NCBI GenBank assembly: GCA_004193205.1
Contig: RZUM01000002.1
Coordinates: 744,001-808,000 of the forward strand
Direction: 5' to 3'
DNA from: Gordonia sediminis
GTDB taxonomy: Bacteria; Actinomycetota; Actinomycetes; Mycobacteriales; Mycobacteriaceae
DNA length: 64,000 nucleotides
The notes under the pieces are model-generated. The model worked only from the letters and a program-made list of their open reading frames with translations, was not told the DNA's origin and ran no database searches. Below, piece by piece: positions 56,495-64,000 of this stretch (its first letter is position 1; the number at the start of each line of letters is the position of its first letter). Position numbers and translations under genes: made by a program.

Positions 56495-58657
56495 ATGTTC
56501 GCTGTACTCGCACGTGTCGTCGCCGCTCATCCGTGGCGTGTGATCGTCGTGTGGGCGATCGCGGTGGCGGCGATCATCGTATTCGCCCCCAACCTCTCCG
56601 ACCACACCACCGGAAACCAGCAGGACTTCCTGCCGTCGTCGTTCGAGTCGGTGGACGCGCAGAACATCGGCAACGAGTACTTCCCCGCCACCGCCGGCGC
56701 CACCGGAACCCTGGTCGTCTCGCGCACCGACGGTGGCCAACTCTCGCCGGCCGATCAGCAGACCGCGCTCGGCCTCGCCACCACCCTGCAGAACGAGAAG
56801 ATCCCCGGCGTGACCACCGTGACCGCGGGTCCGCAGTCGGTCGCCCCCGACGACGAGGTCGTCGCCCTCCAGGTGGCCTTCGACGGCCAGCCCGGTGACC
56901 CCGACGTCAATGGCGCCGTGCCGGCGGTCCGCGATGCGGCGTCGTCGGCGCTGACGAACACCGACCTCACCTCCGGACTGACCGGCAACGCCGCGATCCT
57001 GGTGGACAGCAACAACGCGTACAACGACGCCGAACGCATCATCACGATCGCCACCGTCATCGTCATCCTGACCACCCTGGGCATCCTGTTCCGCAGTCCG
57101 CTGATCGCCGTCCTCCCGGTGATCGTGATCGCCGTGGTGTTCCTGACCGTGCGCGGCCTGACCGCCTGGACCACCCAGATCTTCGACTTCGAGGTCAGCA
57201 CCACCCTGGATGCGATCCTGGTGGTGGTCCTGTTCGGCGTTGGCACCGACTACACGGTGTTCCTGTTGTTCCGCTACCGCGAGCACCTACGCGACGGCGA
57301 GGAGCGGTTGGACGCGCTCGTGGGTGCAACCAGCGCGGTCGGGCGGGTCATCGCATCGTCGGCGTTGACGGTCATCGGCGCGTTTGCCGCGCTGTTCCTC
57401 GCCCGGCTCGGGTCCCTCAACTCGTTGGCGCCGGGCCTGATCATCGCCGTCGCGGTCATGCTGATCACTGCGCTGACGCTGATACCCGCGGTGATCGCGA
57501 TCGGCTCGAAGGTGATGTTCTGGCCGGTCGGTCCCGGCCACGAACCGCAGCGCTCGGTGTTCGCGGCGCTCGGCCGCGGAGTCGCGCATCGCCCGGCGAT
57601 CACCGCGGTCCTCATCGGCGCCCTGCTGATCGTGCTCGCGGTGTTCAGCTCCGGGTACAAGGCCACCTACAACACGCTCGGCGAGATGCCGTCGGACACG
57701 CCGTCACAGGTGGCGTTCGACACCCTCGCCGCCTCGATGCCACCGGGTGATCTCAGCCCCACGCAGGTCTATGTGAAGTCGTCCGGACCTATACCGCAGA
57801 ACGAGCTGGCCACGCTGACGACGAACCTCGAGGGGGTGTCCGGCGTCGCGGCCGTGACCCCGCCACGGGTCAGCGGGGACGGCACCGCAGCCGTCGTCAA
57901 CGTCGTCCTGGACACCTCGCCGTTCTCCACCCAGGCCCTCGACACCATCGACGACTCGTTGCGGCCGGTCGCGCATTCGTCGGTGCCGGGTGCGGTGGTG
58001 GCCGTCGGCGGACAGACCGCGACTCTCGCCGACGTGCGCTCCCAACTGCACTCGGACACCCGACACGTGTTCCCCACCGCGGTGATCATCGTGTGGGTGA
58101 TCCTCGGTGCACTACTCCTCGCGGTTCTCGCCCCGGCGAACCTGCTGGTCAGTGTGTTCGTGACCTTCGCCGCGACCCTCGGCGCGCTGGTCATCGTCTT
58201 CCAGCACATCCTGGACTACTCCGGTATCGACTTCTCCACGCCCATCGTGCTCTATCTGTTCGTGGTGGCCATCGGCACCGACTACAACATCCTGATGGCC
58301 GAACGGGTGCGCGAGGAGTTCGTCGCCGGAAGTTCGCCGCCGGACGCGGCGCGCATCGCGATCACCCGCAACGGTCAGACCGCGGCGGCCGCCGGGGTGA
58401 TCCTGGGACTGACGTTCGCGTCGCTGACCCTGACCGGACTGAAAAACCTCGAAGAATTGGGGGCCGGTGTCGCGATCGGCGTGATCCTGGCGTCGTGTGT
58501 GATGGCACCGATGCTCGTCCCGGCACTGTCTGTACTGCAGCGCGGTGCGTTCTGGTGGCCCACTCGCCGGGCCGCCCTCAGAGCAACGTCAGGCGAACGC
58601 CCAGCGCCCGATGAATCGGTTCAGCACGGCGGTCCAGACTCAGAGAGGCAGTCGTAG
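56495..58657 (+). CDS. MMPL/RND-family membrane transporter
   Basis: 720 aa. Two repeats of six helices, each preceded by an extracytoplasmic domain. Helix 4 and 10 signatures with conserved Asp-Tyr: VVLFGVGTDYTVFLLFRYREHL and VVAIGTDYNILMAERVREEF. This is the YdfJ/MmpL-type RND family exporting lipids or other hydrophobic compounds by proton motive force. The start is ATG 56495 behind GAGAGG. The last 80 bp (about 26 residues) run antisense through a decayed vapC gene, so the C-terminal tail is probably recently acquired. Confidence 0.9.
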   Translation: MFAVLARVVAAHPWRVIVVWAIAVAAIIVFAPNLSDHTTGNQQDFLPSSFESVDAQNIGNEYFPATAGATGTLVVSRTDGGQLSPADQQTALGLATTLQNEKIPGVTTVTAGPQSVAPDDEVVALQVAFDGQPGDPDVNGAVPAVRDAASSALTNTDLTSGLTGNAAILVDSNNAYNDAERIITIATVIVILTTLGILFRSPLIAVLPVIVIAVVFLTVRGLTAWTTQIFDFEVSTTLDAILVVVLFGVGTDYTVFLLFRYREHLRDGEERLDALVGATSAVGRVIASSALTVIGAFAALFLARLGSLNSLAPGLIIAVAVMLITALTLIPAVIAIGSKVMFWPVGPGHEPQRSVFAALGRGVAHRPAITAVLIGALLIVLAVFSSGYKATYNTLGEMPSDTPSQVAFDTLAASMPPGDLSPTQVYVKSSGPIPQNELATLTTNLEGVSGVAAVTPPRVSGDGTAAVVNVVLDTSPFSTQALDTIDDSLRPVAHSSVPGAVVAVGGQTATLADVRSQLHSDTRHVFPTAVIIVWVILGALLLAVLAPANLLVSVFVTFAATLGALVIVFQHILDYSGIDFSTPIVLYLFVVAIGTDYNILMAERVREEFVAGSSPPDAARIAITRNGQTAAAAGVILGLTFASLTLTGLKNLEELGAGVAIGVILASCVMAPMLVPALSVLQRGAFWWPTRRAALRATSGERPAPDESVQHGGPDSERQS

Positions 58658-58745
58658 ACCGCACCACCCGAGATGCCCACCCCGGCCGCACCAGAGCGAT
58701 GGCCGCACTCGTGTCCAGCAGAATCGTGTCAGCGCTGGTCGCCAC
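58578..58745 (-). pseudogene. vapC: Decayed vapC (PIN-domain toxin) with large internal deletion
   Basis: The frame starts with GTG inside the antitoxin gene and reads ADTILLDTSAAIALVRPG, the first strand and Asp of a PIN domain. Then about 70-80 expected residues are missing. In another frame GISGGAVYDC (58650-58678) is the typical PIN motif near the C-terminus; back in the first frame, LSLDRRAEPIHRALGVRLTLL is the usual PIN ending. Deletion plus frameshift leaves 55 codons without the acidic active site. It is not expected to be toxic. Confidence 0.75.
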
Positions 58746-58872
58746 CGATGAGCTCGAGGATGAGCGCACTGCCCGCAACGGTGATCTCCAACTCCCCCGG
58801 TACCAGGCCCACCCGATCCCGAAGTTCCTTGGGCACCACCACACGACCCGAACGGTCAATGGTAGTTCTCAT
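58729..58872 (-). CDS. vapB: AbrB/SpoVT-type antitoxin (VapB), shortened
   Basis: 47 aa: MRTTIDRSGRVVVPKELRD, VGLVPGELEITVAG, then ending ILELIGGDQR. The swapped-hairpin AbrB DNA-binding fold is complete, but family antitoxins of this type usually have 30 or so more residues that bind and neutralise the PIN toxin. Overlaps the vapC remnant. It may persist as a small DNA-binding protein or be decaying. Confidence 0.65.
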   Translation of the reverse strand: MRTTIDRSGRVVVPKELRDRVGLVPGELEITVAGSALILELIGGDQR

Positions 58873-58920
58873 GGCACCGAAGCTACCATTTCAGTCGCAG
58901 CCGGCGGACCTCCACGAACA

Positions 58921-58966
58921 CGAAACTCCCACGCGCTCAAGATCCATTGTGCGCGTGGGGGTTTCG
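58921..58966. terminator. Terminator between vapB and the SDR gene
   Basis: 16-bp stem (CGAAACTCCCACGCGC with GCGCGTGGGGGTTTCG, one G-T pair) and a 14-nt loop. It lies 20 bp after the SDR stop, transcribed leftwards. Confidence 0.8.
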
Positions 58967-58986
58967 ATAGTGAAGTGGGCGAAGAA

Positions 58987-59763
58987 CTACTTCGGAGGCA
59001 TCCGGATGCCACCGTCGACGCGGATGACCTCGGCGTTCATGTACGAGTTCGTGACCAGCTCGACGACCATCGACGCCAGCTCCTCGGGCTTGCCGAGACG
59101 ATGCGGGAACAGCACCGACTCGCCGAGCTTGGCCTTGAAGGCCTCGGCGGCCTCGCCCTCGCCGTAGATCGGGGTGTCGATCAGGCCCGGCGCGATGGTG
59201 TTGACGCGCACACCGACGGCCGCGAGATCGCGGGCGACCGGCAGGGTCATGCCGACAACGCCGCCCTTCGACGACGAGTACGACGCCTGGCCGATCTGGC
59301 CGTCGAAGGCGGCGACACTGGCCATGTTGACGATGGCGCCTCGCTCACCCGATTCGAGCGGCTCGTTGCGGCTCATCGCGGTGGCGGCGAGCCGGACGCA
59401 GTCGAAGGTGCCGATCAGGTTGATCGCGATGACCTTCTTGTAGGCGTCCAGGTTGTGGGCCGACGCGAACTCGCCGTCTTTCCCGATGGTGCGCTGCGCC
59501 CAGCCGATACCGGCCGAGTTCACCAGCGCACGCAGCGGACCGAGTTCGACCGCCTTGTTGACGGCCTCCTCGATCTGCGCGGTGTCGGTGACGTCGACGC
59601 GCACGAACGCTCCGCCGACCTCCTTGGCCAGGATTTCCCCCTTGTCGGCCTGCAGGTCGGCGACGACGACCTTGGCCCCCTTGGCCGCCAGCTGGCGGAC
59701 CGCGGCCTCGCCGATGCCCGACGCGCCGCCCGTGACGATTGCACTTGCTCCATTGATATCCAC
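58987..59763 (-). CDS. Short-chain dehydrogenase, 3-hydroxyacyl-CoA dehydrogenase type II-like
   Basis: 258 aa Rossmann enzyme. Cofactor motif [13 protein letters not shown] after the third strand, NSAG, and catalytic Ser/Tyr/Lys ([23 protein letters not shown]). The C-terminal [15 protein letters not shown] and closeness to HSD17B10-type enzymes suggest oxidation of 3-hydroxyacyl-CoA in beta-oxidation, consistent with neighbouring fadE5, fadA2 and fabG4. A palindrome lies 15-32 bp upstream of the start. Confidence 0.88.
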   Translation of the reverse strand: MDINGASAIVTGGASGIGEAAVRQLAAKGAKVVVADLQADKGEILAKEVGGAFVRVDVTDTAQIEEAVNKAVELGPLRALVNSAGIGWAQRTIGKDGEFASAHNLDAYKKVIAINLIGTFDCVRLAATAMSRNEPLESGERGAIVNMASVAAFDGQIGQASYSSSKGGVVGMTLPVARDLAAVGVRVNTIAPGLIDTPIYGEGEAAEAFKAKLGESVLFPHRLGKPEELASMVVELVTNSYMNAEVIRVDGGIRMPPK

Positions 59764-59777
59764 ATTGCGGAGCCTAT

Positions 59778-59795
59778 CGAGCGTTCTATCGCTCG
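59778..59795. promoter_or_regulatory. Palindrome upstream of the SDR gene
   Basis: CGAGCG-TTCTAT-CGCTCG, perfect arms, 15 bp before the start codon. TetR-type operator candidate, different from the TTACT-N4-AGTAA sites of the fad genes. Confidence 0.5.
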
Positions 59796-59808
59796 GTCCA
59801 GAGGGGGC

Positions 59809-61509
59809 TCACTTGCAGGTGACCTTGGGTTCCGGGTCGTAGCGCACCGTGCGAGTGTGGCGGCTGATCTCCGCGCCCGTGCGGGCGTCGGTGACGATGC
59901 GCGTGTCCGACGTCGTGAAGCCGCGGTTGCCGCCGGATGCGATGCAGTTCTCACCCTTCGGGAACTCGAGCGACGGCGGGTCGGTGTAGGTGTGGCGCTC
60001 GCCGGTGATCGACTGCACCTCCCGCGTCTTGGTTCCCCACAATCGCACCGTGATCGCCGACGAGGTCCAACTCGTCTCGATGTAGATGCCGTGTCGGGTG
60101 TTGTTTCGGAACTTCAGGTCGATCGCACCTTCGAAGACCGTCGCCTCGCGCGCCTCCGGATAGCGGGAGATGTAGTAGCTGTGCTCGGTGTGGTCGACGT
60201 CCTCGAGCCCGGCAAAATAGGTGGCGTTGTAGAGGGTCGTCGCGAATTGGGAGATGCCGCCGCCGACCGCCTGCTCGGCGTGCCCGTGGTCGATGATCGT
60301 CGACGTCACGTATCCCTGCGCGGTGCCGCGCGGACCGGTATGGGTGTTCAGCGAAAACGTCTTGCCGGGCATCACCAGGGCACCGTCGACCTCGGCGGCG
60401 ACCAGCCGGATGTTCTCCCCCGAGGCGCTGCTGAAGCCCGACGTGGTGTACTCGGCGACCACCTCACCGATGCCGAGTCGTCGGGCCGACGCAGTGTCGA
60501 AGCGAGGCTTGATCGGCTGGTAGGCGACCTCGACGCTGCGTGCGTCGGAGGCATCGGCGCCGGTCGCGACCGCGGCCGCCGACGCGACCGTCTTCTCCCA
60601 GTCCAGACGCACCCCGTCGCGGGACGGCACGACCCTCGGCTCACCGGACGCCATCGAGAACCTCGCATCGACAGGTTTGCGTTCGGTTCGACCCAGACGC
60701 CCTCCCAACAGGGCGACGGCGCCCTTCTCCTCGATCTCCGGGGCCAGCCCACCGGTGCCATCGGGCACGAAGGTCAGGATCGAGCCCAGCTGCGCCGGCT
60801 CGAGGCGCACCGCGATGTCACCCGCACCCCGGAAGGTCAGCGGCCCCGCGACGGCCCGGGTCGCCGCGCCCGCGACCGTGGTGCGCACGACGTCGGCGGA
60901 CACCGTCGGCCAAAAATCCTCGAGGGGAAGATCGATGGGTTTCGCGTAGAGCCAGCGGTCGGTGAGCACCGACATCGCGTCGTCGCGATCGACGCGCTTG
61001 CCCGCGGCCGGTAGGTCTGCGACCGGGGTGACACCGTCGTAGTGGACCCCGCCCTCGACAGCGGCCGTCTCGAGGGTGGACCGCTGTTCGTCGAGCGTGA
61101 CCTCGACGGCTTCGCGGTCGACCGCCACGACCGGTTCCACGGTCCGTGACCGGCCGACCAGTGCGAGGACCCGAGTGAGCGGGTTGCGCGGCTGCTCCAT
61201 CAGGCGTGCGAGGGTGGCGTCGCGGTCGAAGGTCAACCCGAGCGCGTCGGGTGCCACCGTGACGGTTCCCGACGACGTGCGCAGCGCGACACGGCGGGTC
61301 GCGCGGTCGGACAGATCGTCGAGGACGGCCTGTGTCTGCGCGTCATCGAGGTTCCCGGCGGGGATACCAGCGACGACGACACCCCGGGCCGTCGAGTTCT
61401 TCGAGGCCACGAAATCGGCCGCGAGAACGATCCCGGCGAACGCGAGGACTCCGACGACGACGCGCACCACCGCACGCACGGCCGGGGATCTGATCACGTC
61501 GACAACCAT
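59809..61509 (-). CDS. VanW-family cell-wall protein with peptidoglycan-binding domains
   Basis: 566 aa from ATG 61509. One N-terminal helix (VVRVVVGVLAFAGIVLAADFV) anchors it outside the membrane; two putative PG_binding_4 domains follow (GVVVAGIPAGNLDDAQTQAVLDDL and WLYAKPIDLPLEDFWPTVS regions). The VanW domain is C-terminal: MPGKTFSLNTHTGPRGTAQGY, VGGGISQFATTLYNATYFAGLEDVDHTEHSYYISRYPEARE. Its biochemical role is unresolved. The frame that continues to 62121 is antisense to the thiolase gene. Confidence 0.88.
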   Translation of the reverse strand: MVVDVIRSPAVRAVVRVVVGVLAFAGIVLAADFVASKNSTARGVVVAGIPAGNLDDAQTQAVLDDLSDRATRRVALRTSSGTVTVAPDALGLTFDRDATLARLMEQPRNPLTRVLALVGRSRTVEPVVAVDREAVEVTLDEQRSTLETAAVEGGVHYDGVTPVADLPAAGKRVDRDDAMSVLTDRWLYAKPIDLPLEDFWPTVSADVVRTTVAGAATRAVAGPLTFRGAGDIAVRLEPAQLGSILTFVPDGTGGLAPEIEEKGAVALLGGRLGRTERKPVDARFSMASGEPRVVPSRDGVRLDWEKTVASAAAVATGADASDARSVEVAYQPIKPRFDTASARRLGIGEVVAEYTTSGFSSASGENIRLVAAEVDGALVMPGKTFSLNTHTGPRGTAQGYVTSTIIDHGHAEQAVGGGISQFATTLYNATYFAGLEDVDHTEHSYYISRYPEAREATVFEGAIDLKFRNNTRHGIYIETSWTSSAITVRLWGTKTREVQSITGERHTYTDPPSLEFPKGENCIASGGNRGFTTSDTRIVTDARTGAEISRHTRTVRYDPEPKVTCK

Positions 61510-61527
61510 AAGGCCTGAAACGAAGGC

Positions 61528-61574
61528 GCTCCGACCGAGCTGCCGGGTCGGGGGTCTGGCAGCTCGGTCGGAGC
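61528..61574. terminator. 17-bp hairpin between fadA2 and the vanW gene
   Basis: Perfect inverted repeat (61528-61544 with 61558-61574), 13-nt loop. It is 93 bp after the fadA2 stop, so probably its terminator, but it also begins only 18 bp before the vanW ATG and would lie in that gene's 5' untranslated region if the promoter (TATAAC-like on the minus strand near 61585) is upstream. Confidence 0.65.
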
Positions 61575-61667
61575 TATCCGTTATATCTACGCTACTTTCC
61601 GCCGCGTTACAGCTTTCCGGAGACTTTTTTTCGGCTGATGTGACCAGATCGATGCCGACCGGGCCGG

Positions 61668-62963
61668 CTATCCCTCGATGATGGCGGTGACGCCCTGTCC
61701 TCCGGCCGCGCAGATCGAGATCAGCGCGCGACCGCCGCCGTTCTCCTTGATCGTCTTGGCCGCCTGCGCGACGATGCGTCCACCGGTGGCCGCGAAGGGG
61801 TGACCGGCCGCGAGTGACGACCCGTGCACGTTGACCTTGGCGCGATCGATGGCGCCGAGCGCGCCGTCGAGGCCCAGACGCTCCTTGCAGTATTGTTCGG
61901 ACTCCCACGCGGCGAGGGTTGCCAGCACCACCGAGGCGAAGGCCTCGTGAATCTCGTAGAAGTCGAAGTCGGCCAGGGTGAGCCCGTTGCGTTCGAGCAG
62001 ACGTGGCACCGCATAGGTGGGGGCCATCAGAAGTCCGTCGGGGCCGTTGACGTAGTCGACGGCCGCGGTCTCGCTGTCGACGAGATAGGCCTGCACCGGC
62101 AGACCCCTCGCCTGCGCCCACTCGTCGGTGGCCAGCAGCACCGTCGACGCACCGTCGGTGAGCGGGGTCGAGTTACCCGCGGTCATGGTCGCGTCGCCGA
62201 GCGACACTCCGAAGACGGGTTTGAGGGTGGCCAGCTTCTCCACCGACGAATCCGGGCGCAGGTTCTCGTCGCGGGTCAGGCCACCGAACGGGGTGACCAG
62301 ATCGTCGAAGAAGCCTGCGTCGTAGGCGGCGGCCATGTTTCGATGGCTGGCCGCGGCCAGGGCATCCTGATCGGCTCGGTTGACGCCGAACTCCTTCGCG
62401 GTGATCGCGGCGTGGTCCCCCATCGACATGCCGGTCCTCGGTTCGCCGTTGCGCGGGATCTCGATGCCGAGTTTGCCCACCAACTTCACCGCGCCCAGCA
62501 GCTGATCTTTGGTGCTGCGGGCGCGATTGACCTCGAGCATCTGGCGACGCATCGACTCCGAGACACCGATCGGGGCGTCGGAGGTGGTGTCCACGCCACC
62601 CCCGACCGCCACGTCGTAGCGCCCCGACGCGATACCGTCGCCGACCGCGACGATCGCCTGCAGGCCGGTTCCACAGGCCTGTTGGATATCGAAGGCAGGG
62701 GTATAGGGCGAGAGGGCGGAACCCAGCACGCATTCGCGCATCAGGTTGAAATCACGGGAATGCTTGAGCACGGCGCCGCCGGCGACCATACCCAGGCGGT
62801 CACCCTGCAGGTTGAAGCGACTCACGAGCCCGTCGAGGGCCGCGGTGAACATCTCTTGGTTGCTGATCCTGGCGTAGGTCTTGTCCTGGCGGGCGAACGG
62901 GATGCGGTTGCCGCCGAGGATCGCGACCGGGCGCAGGCTGCGGGTCTTGGGGGTATTGACCAC
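61668..62963 (-). CDS. fadA2: Acetyl-CoA acyltransferase (thiolase), FadA2-type
   Basis: 431 aa. Thiolase with nucleophilic Cys97 (QQACGTGLQ), NEAFA-type loop as HEAFA, GHPFAATGGR with catalytic His and CAAGGQG with the second Cys. Last step of fatty-acid beta-oxidation. Starts with GTG 62963. Divergent from fabG4 and equivalent to M. tuberculosis Rv0243; there fadE5 lies directly after it, here five genes and a vapBC relic intervene. A palindromic operator lies in the shared intergenic region. Confidence 0.93.
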   Translation of the reverse strand: MVNTPKTRSLRPVAILGGNRIPFARQDKTYARISNQEMFTAALDGLVSRFNLQGDRLGMVAGGAVLKHSRDFNLMRECVLGSALSPYTPAFDIQQACGTGLQAIVAVGDGIASGRYDVAVGGGVDTTSDAPIGVSESMRRQMLEVNRARSTKDQLLGAVKLVGKLGIEIPRNGEPRTGMSMGDHAAITAKEFGVNRADQDALAAASHRNMAAAYDAGFFDDLVTPFGGLTRDENLRPDSSVEKLATLKPVFGVSLGDATMTAGNSTPLTDGASTVLLATDEWAQARGLPVQAYLVDSETAAVDYVNGPDGLLMAPTYAVPRLLERNGLTLADFDFYEIHEAFASVVLATLAAWESEQYCKERLGLDGALGAIDRAKVNVHGSSLAAGHPFAATGGRIVAQAAKTIKENGGGRALISICAAGGQGVTAIIEG

Positions 62964-63003
62964 TTCGATCTCCCAGGGTGTAGTTCGGTATCTGTAAAGT
63001 ATT

Positions 63004-63019
63004 CTTACTCTTGAGTAAG
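63004..63019. promoter_or_regulatory. Palindromic operator between fadA2 and fabG4
   Basis: CTTACTCTTGAGTAAG: arms CTTACTC/GAGTAAG, centre TT. A TAAAGT element (62995-63000) ends 3 nt before it, the same spacing as in the fadE5 promoter. Shares TTACT-N3-GAGTAA with the site at 53109-53124. Confidence 0.75.
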
Positions 63020-63092
63020 TTAGTTGTCGAACGACGCTCCCCCGAGCATCGTCGCAGACATTCGACCTGCCCACATGACTGAGGAGACTCCC

Positions 63093-64000
63093 GTGGCCTC
63101 GAACGGAAACCCCGGCCTCTACTCGACCTTCGTCCATTCCGCACCCGGCGCGTTCATCGCCAAGCAGGCCGGGCTGCCCGTGCCGCCCACGCTACGCCGC
63201 TACAAGGCGTCCGAGCCGGCATTGCCCGGCCCGGTCCGGCTCGGCGGTTCCGGCCGCCTGGTCGAACCCCTGCGCGAGATGCTGTCGGACCCCGACTACA
63301 CGCTCATCCACAACGCCACCACCGGTCAGGGTGCCGACAAGTACGGCGCACTCGTCTTCGACGCCACCGGCATCACGTCGCCGGCGCAGCTGCGTCAGCT
63401 CTTCGAGTTCTTCGGGCCGAACATGCGTTCCCTCGCGCCCTGCGCGCGCCTCCTCGTCATCGGCACCACCCCCGAACTCGTGTCCGACCCCGACGAGCAC
63501 GTCGCGCAGCGCGCGCTCGAGGGCTTCACGCGGTCGGTGGGCAAGGAACTGCTCAAGGGTGCGACCGCGCAGCTCGTCTACGTCTCCCCCGACGCCAAGA
63601 CGGGCCTGACCGGTCTGGAGTCGACCGTCCGGTTCATCCTGTCGGCGAAGTCGGCCTTCGTCGACGCCCAGGTGATCCGGGTGGGCGCCGCCGACGCGTC
63701 CGCTCCGGCGGACTGGGACAAACCGCTCGCCGGCAAGGTCGCGGTGGTGACCGGGGCTGCCCGCGGAATCGGCGCCACCATCGCCGAGGTACTCGCCCGT
63801 GACGGTGCCCACGTCATCGCCGCCGACGTTCCGCAGGCCGGTGAGGCGTTGTCGAACACCGCGAACACGATCAAGGGCACCGCGTTCCCGATCGACGTCA
63901 CCGCCGACGACGCGGGCGCCAAACTCGCCGACCACGCGCTCGAGCGCCACGGCGGCCTCGACATCGTCGTCAACAACGCCGGCATCACCCGCGACAAACT
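63093..64000 (+). CDS. fabG4: 3-oxoacyl-ACP reductase FabG4-type, 3' end outside window
   Basis: At least 302 aa visible. N-terminal flavodoxin-like pseudo-Rossmann domain ([45 protein letters not shown]), then the true SDR domain starting [28 protein letters not shown] and reaching NNAGITRDK at the window end. This high-molecular-weight FabG form matches M. tuberculosis Rv0242c (454 aa). Uses NAD(H). The GTG at 63093 with GAGGAG 6 nt upstream is preferred; an ATG at 63075 is in frame. Active-site Tyr/Lys lie beyond the window. Confidence 0.93.
   Translation, partial: MASNGNPGLYSTFVHSAPGAFIAKQAGLPVPPTLRRYKASEPALPGPVRLGGSGRLVEPLREMLSDPDYTLIHNATTGQGADKYGALVFDATGITSPAQLRQLFEFFGPNMRSLAPCARLLVIGTTPELVSDPDEHVAQRALEGFTRSVGKELLKGATAQLVYVSPDAKTGLTGLESTVRFILSAKSAFVDAQVIRVGAADASAPADWDKPLAGKVAVVTGAARGIGATIAEVLARDGAHVIAADVPQAGEALSNTANTIKGTAFPIDVTADDAGAKLADHALERHGGLDIVVNNAGITRDK

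Overview
The window is a 64 kb stretch of high-GC actinobacterial chromosome. Overlapping ATGA/GTGA stop-start junctions, frequent GTG and TTG starts, LexA- and IdeR-type operators and two blocks of M. tuberculosis-like gene order place it in the Mycobacteriales. The accessory content (mrp antiporter operon, minimal ethanolamine operon, DUF222/HNH gene) suggests Gordonia or a close relative; the genus is an inference. I saw no rRNA or tRNA genes, CRISPR array, complete insertion sequence or prophage.

Region 1 (1-17.3 kb) is the M. tuberculosis Rv0437c-Rv0427c neighbourhood: pssA, a CDC48-like AAA ATPase, a YbdK-type carboxylate-amine ligase, a lipoprotein where sodC should be, a LytR_C protein, DUF3263, def, a GNAT protein and xthA. 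Three things are inserted: a complete mrpA(B)CDEFG cation/proton antiporter operon, two envelope proteins, and a secreted RNase/barstar pair between the GNAT gene and xthA.

Region 2 (17.3-28.4 kb) holds an IclR regulator with an APC permease, divergent from a three-gene ethanolamine operon (permease, eutB, eutC). Then come an IdeR-boxed siderophore-interacting protein, a GNAT protein, and a thiC-thiD operon behind a TPP riboswitch whose P1 stem contains the thiC ribosome binding site. A PAP2 phosphatase and a small membrane protein follow.

Region 3 (28.4-43 kb) has a histidine kinase, a frameshifted LexA-boxed DUF222/HNH gene, an OmpR-type regulator that appears to end an oppBCDA peptide-transport operon, a NagD-like HAD phosphatase, a 306-bp palindromic repeat island, a SHOCT protein, an LLM flavin oxidoreductase and a compact egtB-egtD ergothioneine operon.

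Region 4 (43-53 kb) has a helix-turn-helix/Clp_N protein preceded by two copies of one palindrome, followed by several membrane and exported proteins: DUF5709, a proline-rich membrane protein, HdeD-like, thioesterase, a DUF4185 (GH183-type) exported protein, a DUF305/DUF6153 pair, a PAP2-superfamily membrane protein, endonuclease IV and DUF1232.

Region 5 (53-64 kb) is a fatty-acid oxidation block equivalent to Rv0244c-Rv0242c (fadE5, fadA2, fabG4). It is split by an exported protein, an MMPL transporter, a decayed vapBC module, an SDR dehydrogenase and a VanW protein. fadE5 and the fadA2/fabG4 intergenic region share the same palindrome at the same distance from a -10-like element, which points to one regulator for the split set. 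Most intergenic gaps hold a hairpin, a palindrome or a recognisable promoter; no gap much over 300 bp was found.
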